Shown piece after piece: positions 42,461 through 54,733 of a stretch of DNA of 64,000 bases. The notes beneath the pieces are model-generated. The model made no database searches. It had not been told where the DNA came from and was given only the letters and a program-made list of their open reading frames with translations. Origin of the DNA: Pyropia yezoensis (taxonomy: Eukaryota; Rhodophyta; Bangiophyceae; Bangiales; Bangiaceae). The stretch's first letter is position 1; each line of letters starts with the position of its first letter. Location of the stretch: the NCBI GenBank assembly GCA_009829735.1, contig CM020620.1, forward strand, positions 3,712,299-3,776,298, written 5' to 3'. The position numbers and the translations under genes are program-made.

Positions 42461-43065
42461 TGTGAGGACCCACCCACAACCGGGGAGCCCTCAACGTACT
42501 CGTGGGGGTGTCAGCGGGCCCTGCCAGCCAATACGGCGGCAGGGTACGGGAAAGAGGACGGTGGTCTTGACGGGGGTGGGTCTGGGGAGGAAGATGGTCG
42601 CGACGTCGGTGGAGATCAAGGGTACAAAGGGTAAACGGTGTCTTTCGTCTGTGTCTATGGTTGCCCCTCGGCCCCCGGTGGCGCCGACACCCGCGCACTA
42701 TATACTCGCGTCGGGGCACCCGAGGTGCCCCAAAGCATGCGTTTCTTCGTCGCGCCGCAGGTAGGCACAGAGCGGCCCAAAACCAAAGCATGGCTCTCAG
42801 AACAAAGCATGGGCGGGCGTGCGCACTGAAGGAGTGCAGCCCCAGTTTGCCCAAAACGAAGGGGGTCCTGTGGATGGCGCCCAGCGCGTCCTACCAGCCG
42901 GCTCCAAAAGCCGGTCGGCCGGGAGGTCCGACCGGCTGTAAGGGCCAGCAGGGCCAAATTCAATCAGTCCTTTGGCCGGCCAGTCAGTCATCTGCCAGCT
43001 CGCCGAATTCAGTCAATCCAAAAGCCGGCGAGCCAGTCATATAACACTCAGCCGCCAGCGAGGAT
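42461..43065 (-). repeat. Degenerate minus-strand E3-family solo LTR
   Basis: Starts TGTGAGGACCCACCC, the complement of the E3 LTR end, and follows the E3 LTR in reverse (TATATA box region at about 42700, GCGAGGATAT at about 43058) with many substitutions and a shortened far end. Confidence 0.75.
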
Positions 43066-43724
43066 ATGTGGTGTCCTCGGTTTCGGTTAACCATGTGGCT
43101 CGTCCTTGGTGCTAGCTTTCGACCAGCACAGAGAATAATGTTCTGGCAGCACAGACGGGGATGTCCGCCCGTGGTTGCTCGACCATGTCACTCGTTCTTC
43201 GTTCTCAAGTTTTCACATCCATGCCCAGGTTCCGACAGTAAGTTGACGGCGGTTTTCGTGCGGCCAGCCGACGTTCGCAGAATGTCCGGGGTACAGCGCG
43301 GTGTCGCCCAGGGTAGTAGGGAGTTGATGTGTCTTGGGAGGAGCTAGCGGGGCATGACGTGTAAGGAGAGGTCCCAGTCCATATCCCCTGGATTCCAAGC
43401 GTGGACTACGGGGCAAATCCTTCAAGCCGCGCCCTGCCGGGTGAGTCCGTCCTTCACAGATCAAATCAGGGGAGGCCCGAGTACTCGTTTATGAGCATAA
43501 CACCGGAAATGTTCGTGTTTACCCGGAATATGCTCCAGCAATACTGGCAAACTTTTATGCTGAAAAAGAAAATGAGCGCGGGTCGCGCATGCAAGGCGGG
43601 TTGACAAGCCATTGTCCCACAAACTGTGCACAGAACTGCATCTTCTGCACCTTCTGGGAGGGGGCGGCCAGGAGCGGCGCTGTGGGGGCAGTTCACTACG
43701 ACGCAGCCGCGCCCGCACCAACTG
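43066..43724. other. Unassigned sequence
   Basis: No ORF, RNA or repeat I can support. The short frames show no family resemblance. Confidence 0.3.
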
Positions 43725-43858
43725 GTGGGCCTTTACCAGGCCAGGGCTGCCGTGGTGGTTCATGCTTCACCCGGCGGCGTGAGAAAGACGCCGACGAGGC
43801 TGTCACTGTCATTCCGCGCCGCGGCAGCCCGTGTGCCTGCCGCATCGGCGGCCAGTGG
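43725..43858. repeat. Dispersed repeat, copy 2
   Basis: Copy of the sequence at about 42325-42455, same orientation, about 85% alike by eye. Confidence 0.55.
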
Positions 43859-44029
43859 TGAGGCGCGCAGCCGGGTGGCCGCCCGCTGGGTGGTTCGAAC
43901 CAGGTGTGGTCAGAATACTCGCTTTTCAGCAGATCACCGAATACTTTCGAGTTGTTCCGAGATATGCTCCGAGAATGCTGACAACATTCTATGCTGAATC
44001 AGACGTCGTGACCGACAAGGAGTCAGTGC

Positions 44030-45050
44030 CCAAAAGGGAGCCCATGGCCGTCGGCATGCGGGAGCCCGAAGGGATGAGCATCGCCCATGCAAGAGCTCGC
44101 GCCTATCGACAAGAACGGGGAGGAAGTGGCCAACGGGAAGCACTTGGTCGACCAGGAGCTTAAGGTCGACGGGAAGCTCGTGGCAGGGATATAGGGCCCG
44201 CGGGCAACGGGGAGCCCGTGGCCGACGGGGATTCCGCGCCCAGCGGGGAGCTCCTGATCATCGGAAAGGTCGTGGCCGTTGGGTCCACGTGGATAGCGAG
44301 GTCAGCGCGGCGAGAAAGGTCGACGCAGCTGACGTAAGCGACGTGGCCGTCGTGGCGGGCGTTGCCGTCGGTGTCAATATGGCCGACGTAACTGACGCGG
44401 CCGTCGTGGCTGACATGACCGATCGAGCTGACTCAGCCGACGGAGGCGACGCGGTCAACCTGGCCGACGAGGCCAACGAGGTAGACGCGTCCAGCGGCGC
44501 CGACGTGGCGCATGGGTTCGACAAAGGCAGAAAGCCCGATTGCGGCGGGGGGGCTTACCGCGGCGGGGAGCCCGACGACGGCGGCGAGCCCGACGACGGC
44601 AGGGAGCCGGACGAACGCGGGGATCCCGTCGACGGCGGGGGCCCCACGACGGCGAGGAGCCCAAGGACGGCGAGGAGCCCAGCCGCGGTGGGGATCCCAA
44701 CCACGGTGGGGAGCCCGGCCACGGGAAAGGCCCTGACCACAGCGTTGAGCCCGTCCCGCAGCAGAGAGCTTGACTGTGGCGGGTCGCCTGGCTATGCCTG
44801 GGCGGTGTGGAATCTTGACGAGCAGCTCAATGAAGGCGAGAAGCTTGTCCGCAGCGGGGAGCCCGACGGCAATTGGGATCCCGGTGGCAACTTGGAGCCC
44901 GGCTATAACGGGGAGCCCAGCAGCAGCGGGGAGCCGTCGGCAACGGGGAGCCCGTCGGCGACGGGAAGCCCGTCTGCAAAGGGGAGCCCGTCGGCGACGG
45001 GGAGCCCGACGGCTACAGGGAGCCCAAATGCGGCGGGGGGGCGAGGCAAA
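44030..45050. repeat. Degenerate GGGGAGCCCG-based minisatellite
   Basis: Many 15-18-bp units around GGGGAGCCCGNCGGCGAC, most regular at 44550-44760 and 44900-45030 (encoding ATGSPSATGSP-like repeats in one frame). The open frames here reflect the repeat and need not be genes. Confidence 0.7.
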
Positions 45051-45675
45051 CGTGCTAAGCGCGACGGCCGCAGTCGAAGGTCGCAGCTGGCGGGTGTCTG
45101 ACGGGGAGTGCAGGAATGAAGATTGACGTCTCCTATATATTTAGAGTGTTCGGGGATTTTCCCTCTCCCTGGTCATGCGCCTGCTGCTGCTTCTAGTTCG
45201 GCGTGGGGCAGAGACGCTGCTGGCGAGGCACAGTGGCTCGGTGACGCGGTGGGGTCACCGCGGGAGACCGACAGTGGGACCGAGCGCCAGTGCGCCGGGC
45301 GACCGGCGGATGGACGGGGACCAGTGGCGCGCAGCGGCACACAGCGGCTTGTGGCGGCGGTGCGGTCGATGAGGGTTGAATTAGACGACAGCGGGTGCTT
45401 GGGCGGCCATGGGATGGGACGGCGCGTGCGCCCGGAGACGAGGGGGGCGCGGCCGAAGGGCGAAGGCCCGCGGCGGGTGCGGGCACGGGGGTGCGCGGGG
45501 CGTGCTGGGGAGCGGGGCAACGTGAGGACCTGCCGGGGAGTTACATGAGGAGGGTGGCTCCGTGCCGGTAGTGGGTAAGCAGAAGCACGAACGACTTTAC
45601 CACCAACTACAGGGCCCTACAGGGGAGGCTGCTTTGGGTGGGAGACGGGCACGAGGCCCGTTGCGTTCCAGACTG
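45051..45675. other. Unassigned GC-rich sequence
   Basis: Follows the minisatellite. Only low-complexity frames; nothing recognisable. Confidence 0.3.
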
Positions 45676-46221
45676 CTACAGGTTATGGGCGCAGTTGCCC
45701 CAGGCCGGCGCAAACCCCGCCGAGTACTGAGACCTTGCGGGTTGGAGGCCTTCTGTTGGACGGGATGAGTGTAAATGAAACGATGGCGAGATGCAAGACC
45801 CGGGCGAGGAGGCGCTGGTGAGCGTGTGTACGTTTATTGGCGGGGAAGATGGTGGACCTGGAGCCAGAAGTCGGGGACGAAGGTGGACCTGAAGCCGAAA
45901 ATTGGGGATAAGGAGCGGGCATGCGAGAGACACGCACGCAACGAGGCGGGGCGGTGAGACACGAGGCGGCCTATAAGGCAGGCGAAAAGGTGGAACCCGG
46001 GTCCCGAACTCGGATCCCGCATCCCGCCGTAATTCCTGACCCACTGTAGCCCCAATCGCACCCGTGGGCGCTGTCCCTCGACGCGGTTTCCCTGTCTGTC
46101 CGCCTCTGCCACGGCCTGACGGACCCAGGGCTCCGCCGCGCCCGCGACCAGCGGGGGTAACGAAAGACACGCCCGACGGTGCACCACGGCCCCGACCTCC
46201 CGAAGGGGCACCGTTCGTCAT
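45676..46221 (-). pseudogene. Possible gag N-terminus of a minus-strand retroelement
   Basis: ATG at 46221 starts a frame with RGG-type repeats (GGRGRGAPSG, AGRGRGGALG, SGRGRGGQTG). On the minus strand it lies about 120 bases downstream of a primer-binding-site-like 18-mer, the position gag occupies in E1. No capsid or knuckle motif is visible, so the assignment rests on context. Confidence 0.3.
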
Positions 46222-46340
46222 GTCGGCCGTCCGGTAATCGACCTGAACCGAAAGAAGTCGTTACCAGGAGTTGGAACGAAGAAACCAAACGCCACAGAGA
46301 AAGGAAAGAGCTGTCACGATACGGGAGAAGAGTGTATCCC

Positions 46341-46358
46341 TCCCCTGCCGCTCCACCA
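46341..46358 (-). other. Primer-binding-site-like sequence, minus strand
   Basis: TCCCCTGCCGCTCCACCA is the complement of the PBS used by E1, E2 and E4 with one mismatch. It suggests a minus-strand element whose LTR would lie to the right; I could not define that LTR. Confidence 0.45.
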
Positions 46359-47251
46359 TAAGGGGAGCGTAGTGGGACCCAGGCTGCCGAAACCAGAAAC
46401 CAGAAACACGCACACGGAGACCGAAGCTCCGAGCCCAGGAACAGATAAGAGCCCTCGCTGATCCACTCGCCCGCCAGAATACGAGGAGAAGGTGTACAAG
46501 AAAAAAGTCTGAGGGACGAAGAACCTAAAGCACTGTTGACCTTACAAGATGGCCCCGGGGAGACCCCGGAGCATCACTCAAGAGCCACCTCTCCTGGCCC
46601 CTCCAGAGGCCCTGAGCGAGGCCTCCAGTGGGAGCCCCGAGCGGGCTAAGTGCAAGCATGGCACAGGCCGCTCACCCGGGCCTACGCACGAAAACCAAGC
46701 GATATCCCAACACACGAAAGTCAACCCCCCAAAAAAACCGACTGGGAAAGAGGGGAATGACACGAAAACACGAAAAGAAGACAAGTACGAAGAATTAAAC
46801 AAATAACTCGAAGGCCAGTATGCCCTCAACCTGGCACATGCTTGGCTCCGGGTGACCAGTCAGGGCACCAGGCGTGTCGCCACGGCCCCGGGCTCCCGAT
46901 ACAGGGATCCCCAGCCAGCGCGTGGTTCCACGGAGCGCTGCCAGCTGGGTCTCAAGTCAGTTTCCCGGGTCTCAACGGTCCCTGAGGGTCACAGCGCCAC
47001 ACAGTCGTCACCACGCCTAGCAAACGACTTCGCATGTCATTCAAACACCGCTATCTCGAACAGGAGGACCATTCCAGACCATGAAAGAGACTAAAATCCA
47101 TTTTGGCACAAAAAATCACTGCGCGGGCAGCCATCACCTTTGCAGCCAACCAGGGCACGCCATCAGCGATACCAACGTCTGTTAAGAAATGCAGTCGTCT
47201 GGTCGAGTTCAGATCGTACACATTTTCTTCATTCAGATTGTCAGCATGAGA
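46359..47251. other. Unassigned intergenic sequence
   Basis: Lower GC than the flanks. The first few hundred bases may hold the LTR belonging to the minus-strand PBS, but no second copy is in the window. No gene supported. Confidence 0.3.
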
Positions 47252-47889
47252 GGCGTTCCGAGACATTGTGGCGGCGATGTAGCGAAGCGAATGTGGCGCC
47301 ACAAACCGGACGCCACAACCATCAAACCGTTCCGAGATATTCTCGCACTCAGACCTGCACGGCAACGCGCAGTACATAAATTAAACCAAAAATGAGTGCG
47401 AGAATACAGGCTGGCCGCGGCTCATTTTCTCGCCGAGGCGCGTTTAGGCGTTGGCTGACTTGCGGGTTGAGAGGAGATGGCGGCGCAGGAGTGGTGACGA
47501 GGACGCAGCGACGCTGGTGGTAACCTTTCCAAGGGGCTCGCGGGCGCTTCGACTAAGGCGGGAGCATATGGCGAGGGCCAGAGGGCCGAAAAGCGGCTGC
47601 GGGGCGCGCCGTCGACGTCCACCGCCCAGATCGTCATGCCGCCGGCATGGGCGTTCAACAGCTCCAAATTCCTCGTTCACACAACCAATCCGTGTGAAGT
47701 TTCCCAGAGACAATTATGGGCTCGACTGCCACATTGTGGCGCCACATGGCTTTCGCCACAAGCCACTCGGTTGTGGCGCCGCATTTGTGGCGGCGGCCCC
47801 GGATGCCCCGCTTCATGAACAGCCAATCAGATGAAGAGAAAGCTCGCCACCATCGCCTCGCCACACGCCACATCATGTCTCGGAACGCC
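47252..47889. mobile_element. Candidate MITE with 15-bp terminal inverted repeats
   Basis: GGCGTTCCGAGACAT at 47252-47266 and its exact complement at 47875-47889 bound 638 bp. Similarity continues inward imperfectly (TGTGGCG-rich arms). The interior has TGTGGCGCCACA palindromes and no coding capacity. No clear target-site duplication, so the superfamily is undetermined. Confidence 0.55.
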
Positions 47890-49673
47890 CCTGAGTTACA
47901 CGTGCATGCCATCGGAATGTGCGAGTCGCAGACTTGCAAAAAAACTCCCGAGCAGGTCCCGTCATCACTTCCCAGACTATCAACCTTCAGAATCCCTGAA
48001 CTGTTTTTCAGAACGGTTTTGAGAATCTGCGCCGATCAATCTGGTCAACATGTTTCCCCGTGACTCTCGAACAGTTCGCAAAACGGTTCAATTTTTCTTG
48101 TTCAAATGTCATAAGTCTTTTTCTAAGAAGAACGTTCAATGATACTCTTCAGAATGTATGGAAAGCAATGTTACCGTCGTGTTGAATGGTGGATCTCGAG
48201 TGCTCTTCGCTATTGCATTCTTCCGAGTTTCGTCCAATGTGGACAAGAGCAAGAGCAAATGTAGCAGAGCCAGGGCCAATCGCGTGCTGGCAGCAGAGGG
48301 CGTTCCAATGGTGTGCTGCTGCATGTCTGTCGAAAGAAGCTGATGATTGGCTAAAGCCTCACCGGCCCTCGCAACGAACGCTGGTTGGTCAAAACACTCT
48401 TGTTTTTCGGTCGGATCTCAGCGGTTCGCCTTCCATGTCAGGTCATCTCTGTCAGGAACAATGTGAAGCGCTCAGCCGGTGCCAGTTTTTTTCCCTCGAA
48501 GTGGTCAGAAATCCCGACAAAATCCCAGATCTCACTGTTCGTACGACTTGGACCCTCATGATGTGACCATCTTGGCCGTCGTTTCCTCTTCCGGGGGCGT
48601 CGCTATAGCAGGTTGTGTGCGGTGAGATAAAGCGGCCCTCACACACGACCACTCAGCGCCCACTGCACCGGCTCATTTGGACTCTCGTGCGGTGTGCGCA
48701 AGCCCACTGGCTCTAGACTCCAATTCTGTCCTCTCATTGGGCAGTGATCTTCTGTCGGCCAACCTCATTTCTCTTAGTGATGGATCCTTCATGAAATTAT
48801 CCTATTTCGACAAGGGTCCCCTGATGACCTCGCGGATGCGTCTTGAGCAACCGACTTTCCCCTTCTCCGTTCAGCACTGTGTCAATTGCCTGATTTGTTC
48901 GTTTGCGTGGGGGCGTCGCATGCGTTTTCGCCACTCAGCTGGCAATGCCGACGTTGCACGTTGTGAGCCTGATGGATGGGAGCGTCACAACCACATAAGG
49001 TCTATCTCGTTTAATAAGGCACGTGGCCAAGGTCCATCTTCGCTGAAGCGCACTTTAGAAACCACGGACGCCACAGAGAAGAAAACAGCAGCAGTAGAGA
49101 GAGCAGCTCACGGACTGTCGTTTGGCATCAAGACATTGCTCATCAGGGTCATCCTCGACCGCGTCATGGCTGAAGCCAAAAGTATTGCGTCCAGTTTTTG
49201 AGGGCTTCTCAGACTTCTCTGTGCTCTCACGGAGACAGGGAGAGAGCCGTCGACGACTTCTTCGCGCGAGAAGGTCGCATTCTGCATGCTTTACAAGTGG
49301 GGTCACAAAAAACGGACCAAATGAAGAAAGCGTGCCCGAGTTGATACTTAGGATGTCGAAAACTGAAGCGTCGGCCAACGGCCACTTTTAACCCTATAGC
49401 GTTCGCTTTTTTCGAACTCTCTTCGCTCTCGCACGAGGGTTTCCAAAGACTCTTTATCACTTTTCTCATATCCGTAGCACAAGAGAGAAAACGATGGAAC
49501 GGTTTCCAGCGAAAAGCCGCATGCGTACGGCCGGGGAAAAAAATCTCGTGTGTCTTGTTATGTGAGATAGACCTTAGTTGTACACATCTTCTTTCTGCGG
49601 CGCCAGTGTCTGAGACGAGCGCCAAGGTCCTGGTGGCAGCGTTGGCAGCCACGGTGGCCGCAGACTGCTTTTT
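47890..49673. other. Unassigned intergenic sequence
   Basis: Near-average GC with short frames on both strands. Nothing I can connect to a family. Confidence 0.3.
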
Positions 49674-50008
49674 TTATTTTTTACTGAGGGTGATACGCGC
49701 GGCCTGCTTCTGCCACGCTGCGTCCTGAACGTGGGAGAAAGATTCGCTTATCGCGGGGTCCATGAGCATCTTCTTCAGCCACGACTTGCTCGCGGGCACG
49801 GTAGAGACGCCGAGCTTGACACAGAGGGGTATCTGTGCTCAGAAGTGTCTTTTCTTTTGCAAGACAAAAGCAGACGAGTGAGAGGTGTCAATTTTGGTAC
49901 GCCTTCAAACATGCACCTTTGGCTCCTCAACAAGAAGGAAAAAGTAGGGTTCACCGAGAATAGCGACGTCGGGCATCGCAAAAAGTATGCATCCGTGCCT
50001 TTTACAGG
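49674..50008 (-). CDS. Putative terminal exons of an unrecognised gene
   Basis: Two minus-strand segments fit together. Exon A (50008-49917, preceded by CTGAGCTTTCAG) reads CKRHGCILFAMPDVAILGEP and ends EEPK at an AAG/GTGCAT donor. Exon B (49832-49674, preceded by TTCTGAGCACAG) reads IPLCVKLGVSTVPASKSWLK and ends ITLSKK-stop. The 84-bp intron is GT...AG and the phases agree. Codon content is unlike the GC-extreme host genes. I do not recognise the family and could not place upstream exons. Confidence 0.3.
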
Positions 50009-50141
50009 CTGAAAGCTCAGACAACGTCGGGGCTATGCTCGATGATTCGGCGCCCCTTCCTCTCTGCGGCGACTGGGCTGCACCAGTACTCAATGCCCCC
50101 TAGCTCCGAAGTTCTGGGGAAAGCTAGCTGAGGAAACTGCA

Positions 50142-50200
50142 AGGGGGGGGGGGGGGGGGGGGGCGGGGCGGGGGGAGGGGGGGGTGGGGTGGGGGGCCTG
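50142..50200. repeat. Long poly-G and G-rich tract
   Basis: An uninterrupted G run of about 20, followed by further G blocks to about 50200. Likely to form G-quadruplexes and prone to assembly error. Confidence 0.9.
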
Positions 50201-50339
50201 GGGGGGACTGTCTGCGCACCGCTTGTGCCGATGAGATTCTGGCCATTTCTAGCATGATTTCACCCGTGCTGGCACCATGCGGCATCGCAGAGATTAGCGT
50301 GCAGTCTCTTGACGAGCACTCTCGTGTTTGATGCGGCGT

Positions 50340-50384
50340 TGGTTAGGGTTAGGGGTTAGGGTTAGGGTTAGTATTAGGGTTAGC
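50340..50384. repeat. Interstitial TTAGGG-type telomeric repeats
   Basis: About six units of GGTTAGGGTTAGGGGTTAGG type, with two variants (an extra G, and TAGTATTAGGG). Confidence 0.85.
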
Positions 50385-52455
50385 GCTATATGCGCAATGC
50401 GGCGGGTTGATACGATCTGCCGTGGTCCGCGCGGGGACGAACTGTCGAGAATGCAGGCAGCTTCTACCTTGGTCTCCCACTTCGCCCTCTTCGCGCATCC
50501 GACCGGCATGGGCCTCCTTTGGGTGGGGCGCGATGGCACGGTGTGGTGGCTTCTGAGGGTAAAATGCTGAAGCCGTAGTTGCGGGGGTTGCTGGCGCAGC
50601 TAAAGGTGCAAAGGGGGGGAGGGCAGCTGTCGGAAACATGGGCGTGGGCGCCTGGAGGCCGCTCATCACCAGTACGAGGTGCACCAGGAGGTGTCGGGGG
50701 GCCATGTGCCTGGTGTGAGGTCCGCTTGGTGTCGCCGCGGGACAGCAGGTTGGGGAGGGCGCAGCTGGAGAAAATGTGCGGGCATTGTAGGGATGGAGAG
50801 GGTTCAGTGGGTGGGGAAGGCGCTGGTGGATTGGACTTGGCTACAGACACTGGGGAAGGGCTGAGTGGTGAGTGAAGGTCGTTCCTTTTGTTGGTCAATG
50901 ATCGTGGGGACACCGTTCGATTCTGGTGTGAGCTGCATTGAAAGCTTCTCAGATGGAGAGACGTCGCTGGCCTATGATCACCTGAAAGGTTGCCTCGGCC
51001 CGGCGTCTGACACTGGTGCTTTTGCATAGAGAGAGCACGGGTGGACATGGATGACGGCGGGTGGGAACAATTCCGATGTCATACAAATCAGACAAGAATA
51101 CGACCAAGGCTCGTCTGTAAAGTGCCGCTGAGGAGCACGGCCGCTGTCCAAAGACAGTGCTTCTGCTGCCGCGACCATGGCATGCGAACTGGACGTGGCG
51201 GAGCGTCATGGGACGGCAACCACGAAGGAGAACGGCATGAGGTGTCGCGGGGATGAAAAGGACTGCGGCATAGGTGGCCTCCGGCGCGCTCTTGTCGACA
51301 GTGCTGGGGACGGTGAGGCGTGATGAAAACGGCGTCACAGGAGTGCAGGGAAGCCCGCGAAAACAAGGACGAAGGTAATGTCATCACAGACGGGTGGCTG
51401 GGACCTGGAAGGAACCGTTTTGAGTCACAGGAGCTATGTAGCCATCCCCCAGCACCCCACCGGAAGCGACGGAGGCCCCAGAGCGCCCCGGGGGGGGGGG
51501 GGGGCGACCCCTGCGGGCGAGCCATATTTTCGGTAATTTCATCCGCCGTCGGACAATATTTCACGCTCGGGAGGGCGCTTTCTTCGGGCGCGAATCTGAG
51601 CGCCCCCCCTGGGGTGCGGGGGGGGGGGGCAGCCCAGATCGGCCAGGCAAACTCTTCCACATTTTGAGTGACTCTCGATTGCAGAAAATTGCATTTTAGT
51701 GCTTGCGGTTTGTTCGTAGTGTTGTCATTGGCCGGCCGATCGAAACGGCACGGCCTGTAGCACCTTTTGCACAGATCTTGTGGCTGCTAGTAGCCGATGG
51801 CTGACTCTGAGGTGCACTGGTCACCTGGTATGCGCAGCTTGCCGCCCATCCATTGGCCGGCTTTTCACTCGATTAGGTACGCGCACTCAAGAGGCGTACT
51901 CGAGAGAAGCTTGCTTTCTCTTGCGTTTTCAGACACTGCAGGATGGGGGCTGTTGGATGCGTCTGGCACTCGTGTCCGTTGCATGTGTCTGGGAGCTCTG
52001 TCTGGGCATGAGCTGGCCGGTCCTCTCGATGCGGGCTCTGTCCAGCTGTGGCACGATAAATTGCGGCGCTCTGATTGGCTGCGTAGCTTCCTCAGCCAGC
52101 TTTCCCCAGAATTCGTGAGGAAGCTATTGCGCACGATTCCTTCACGGCTGATGAGGGTACGTGGAATCGTCCGCAGCAGCACGCTTTTGGCGTCGAATCG
52201 CCGACCCCAGCTGGGAGCAAGAAAGGAATCACCCGACGGGTCACACTCAAGCACGGGCATTTGGACTGTCTCGCGCAACGAGGATTGGGCGTTCTCCTGC
52301 AGTGACAGTTTCAGAGGCGTTGCTGTAAGGAGACAACACCTTTTCAAATCCAAAAGAGCCACCTGGAGAAGGCGTGCACAGAGCCACTGAGGTAGGTTTG
52401 GGCTGAACGCCGACGGCGTGCCACACACGGCGTACTGTAACTGCGTTTTTTACGG
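50385..52455. other. Unassigned intergenic sequence
   Basis: A 197-codon frame at 51797-52390 (+) is the longest but has no recognisable domain or codon pattern of the neighbouring genes. Two poly-G runs (about 51490 and 51621). No RNA gene recognised. Confidence 0.3.
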
Positions 52456-53098
52456 CGTGACACGCCTGCACGCCGCGCTTTTCAAGGCGTGCACTAGGGC
52501 GTGATCCCGTACTTAAACAACAACAATCAATTTGCATTTCCATACTGAAGCATTAATGCAAGACGAAAGGAGGGAGTAGAGGCTTACATGGATGGCATGG
52601 ACCGCGGGCAGGTCTCGCACGTTCCGCGACAGCGCCGAGGAAACGTATTTGGGCGGTGCTGAACAACTTAGTCCATCTCGGGCCAGGGCTGTCAAGCTGG
52701 GCTGGAGGGCTGATTCCCTCGCACGGGGCCTCTGACGTGTCTGGGGGGCTTTGCGTTGTGAGCGAAGCCAGAGGCGACCACGCGGTGCGGCACCGCTCCT
52801 GTATGCGGGGGGGCACTATCCCCCGCATGCAGGGGCCGTGTAAGCATGGACTCTCTCGCCCCCAACCCTCTCCCCCCCAAGGCGCCAGCACCCCACCTTG
52901 TGGCGCCGCCACTGCCGTCCGTCGTGCCACCCCAATTGTGCCGGCTGGCCAACAGGCTGGTGACAGTGGGGCTGGCAGTGGCCCTCCAAAGTGGGTAAAT
53001 AAATATACTTTTATGGGGCTATTTAAGCGGCGTGCTCGGCGTGATCCAGGTTTGGCGGCGTGCACTAGGCGTGTTTTAGGCGTGTCACGCCTGCGCGC
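52456..53098. repeat. Paired GGCGTG-rich repeats
   Basis: Clusters at 52456-52503 and about 53025-53098 share GGCGTGACACGCC/GGCGTGTCACGCC palindromes and GCGTGCACTAG words, about 600 bp apart. The interval contains a GCGGGGG/CCCCCGC hairpin near 52805. Possibly the ends of a non-autonomous DNA element. Confidence 0.4.
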
Positions 53099-54200
53099 CG
53101 CCCAAAATCAGGCGCGAAGCACAACCTGACACTCGGGCCACATTGCCTGGTCCGTGAGCGGAAACACGTCGCGTGCACGCCAAATCGCGATCTGTAAGGT
53201 ACAGGGTTTTAGCCCCACTGCGCTGAGCGGATGGGGCTGGCACCACGCGACGACCACGCGACGACCACCCCGTGCAGAGAAGTCCTTGGCCAGAGAGGCA
53301 CCAACTGAGTCATATCATTGGTCAGATACAGCTTGTTCTTGGTCTTGTCCACATGGGACAAACTTGGGAAAACTTCGATATATTTGGTCTTTGAACCGTT
53401 CAGCATTACTTCCTTGACTAGTCTCGTGCGCCACTTTGCCGTGTCTCGAGCGTGCATGCACGGATTTTTTGCCTGTGTTTTGTGCATGCACGGACACTGT
53501 TCAGATCCCGTCAAGAAATGCCTGAGAGGTGTCCACGTTTCCATGAAAAGAGGGCGTACTGGAAATCCGGGACACACACATGAACTAAACTGAGGTGTGC
53601 CTTATTCAAAAACGGGTCGACTGAAAATGTGATTATAATCAACCCTTGAATTTAAACAGTATGAAGCGATTTGTATTGATTTCAATCACGGTGACCGATT
53701 TCTATTCTGATCGGTCCGATGTACTTCGATTCCAGTGCCGTCTGACCCTCAGAAGTCAGTTCATGCTCAATATCGACTGGTTTGCGACCGCGATACTGAA
53801 GACAGCGGCCGACGGACGGACTGCGCGCAGCAACCGGCCGCGGCGGCCCACCCGGCGGTCGGGCCCATGGGAACACGGACCGGCGGAGGGGGGGACCCGG
53901 GGACTCGAGTCGCATGCGAGGCGCTCGCACGCCACTGCGAGAAAGGCCTTCTTTGTTGCATATGGTCAGCAGCCATTTTTATTCGCACTGCGCTTCATCC
54001 TGTGCAATCAAGAGAGCCAACAGCTGCTGTGCGGCGGCCACAGTGGTTGCGTTCTCGTCACCCAGAGCATCGCCAAGTTCATCCTCCTCAGAACTGAGTC
54101 CTCCCCTCGCCGCTTTCAAAGACGGTTTCTCCTCTGGATGGGCGGAATCATCGGACGGACGATTGGGGGGCACCTGGGGGGCGCACTGTGGGAAGATCTA
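53099..54200. other. Unassigned intergenic sequence
   Basis: Mixed composition with an AT-rich stretch near 53600-53700. A 212-codon frame at 53646-54284 (+) shows no domain. No gene supported. Confidence 0.3.
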
Positions 54201-54282
54201 AGTGATTACAATCAAACACGTGTGATTTTAAGTGATTTAATCATATATAATCAACGTGATTGTAATCTAATTGAAATCACTT
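54201..54282. repeat. AT-rich inverted repeat
   Basis: GATTACAATCA (54204-54214) pairs with TGATTGTAATC (54258-54268), within outer AGTGATT/AATCACT arms. A compact AT-rich dyad in a GC-rich genome, perhaps a transposon end. Confidence 0.5.
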
Positions 54283-54733
54283 AACATGTCTGGAACTAGA
54301 GCACTTGATGCGTGGGGGATCGTGGGAAATCTTCCTTCTCGTAACATGGTGGCCGGCAGGCTTGTCCAGAATGGACTCGAAGTGCAACTTCTTCATTGCG
54401 AGCGGCAACCCACGGTGCCATTGCTTTCCCGCCATTTTTATGACGCGCGCTGCCCCGCCAGCCTCCTTGGCGGGGGCGGGCCGTCCGTCTCCTGCCGTCG
54501 GTCTCCAGGTGGCTACCGCGCCCCTTCCCGGCCCCACCAGTCATCATCGCGCCTAGCTAGCTCCATCTCCTCCTCCCCCTTGCCATCTTCCCATTGTGCC
54601 TGCCATTTTTGCTTTGAGTTTGCCTCCCTCCATTCCCCTGTCCTGCAGTCACCCGTGGCTCTCGACTGTTCTCTCTCCCCTGTCCTTTCCCTTGGCCTGG
54701 ACTTTTCCTTCGAACGCCCCTGTCACTCCCGCC

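Noticed and set aside
44289..45101. A 270-codon frame as a gene
   Set aside because: It is an open frame of the GGGGAGCCCG minisatellite; all three frames are similarly repetitive.
51797..52390. A 197-codon plus-strand ORF
   Set aside because: No recognisable domain, no repeat copies in the window and an equally long frame on the other strand; not enough support.
54596..54733. Upstream extension of SLD5
   Set aside because: The extra 46 residues are Ser/Pro/Leu leader-like sequence from C/T-rich DNA; the ATG at 54734 starts an acidic N-terminus like other SLD5 proteins.
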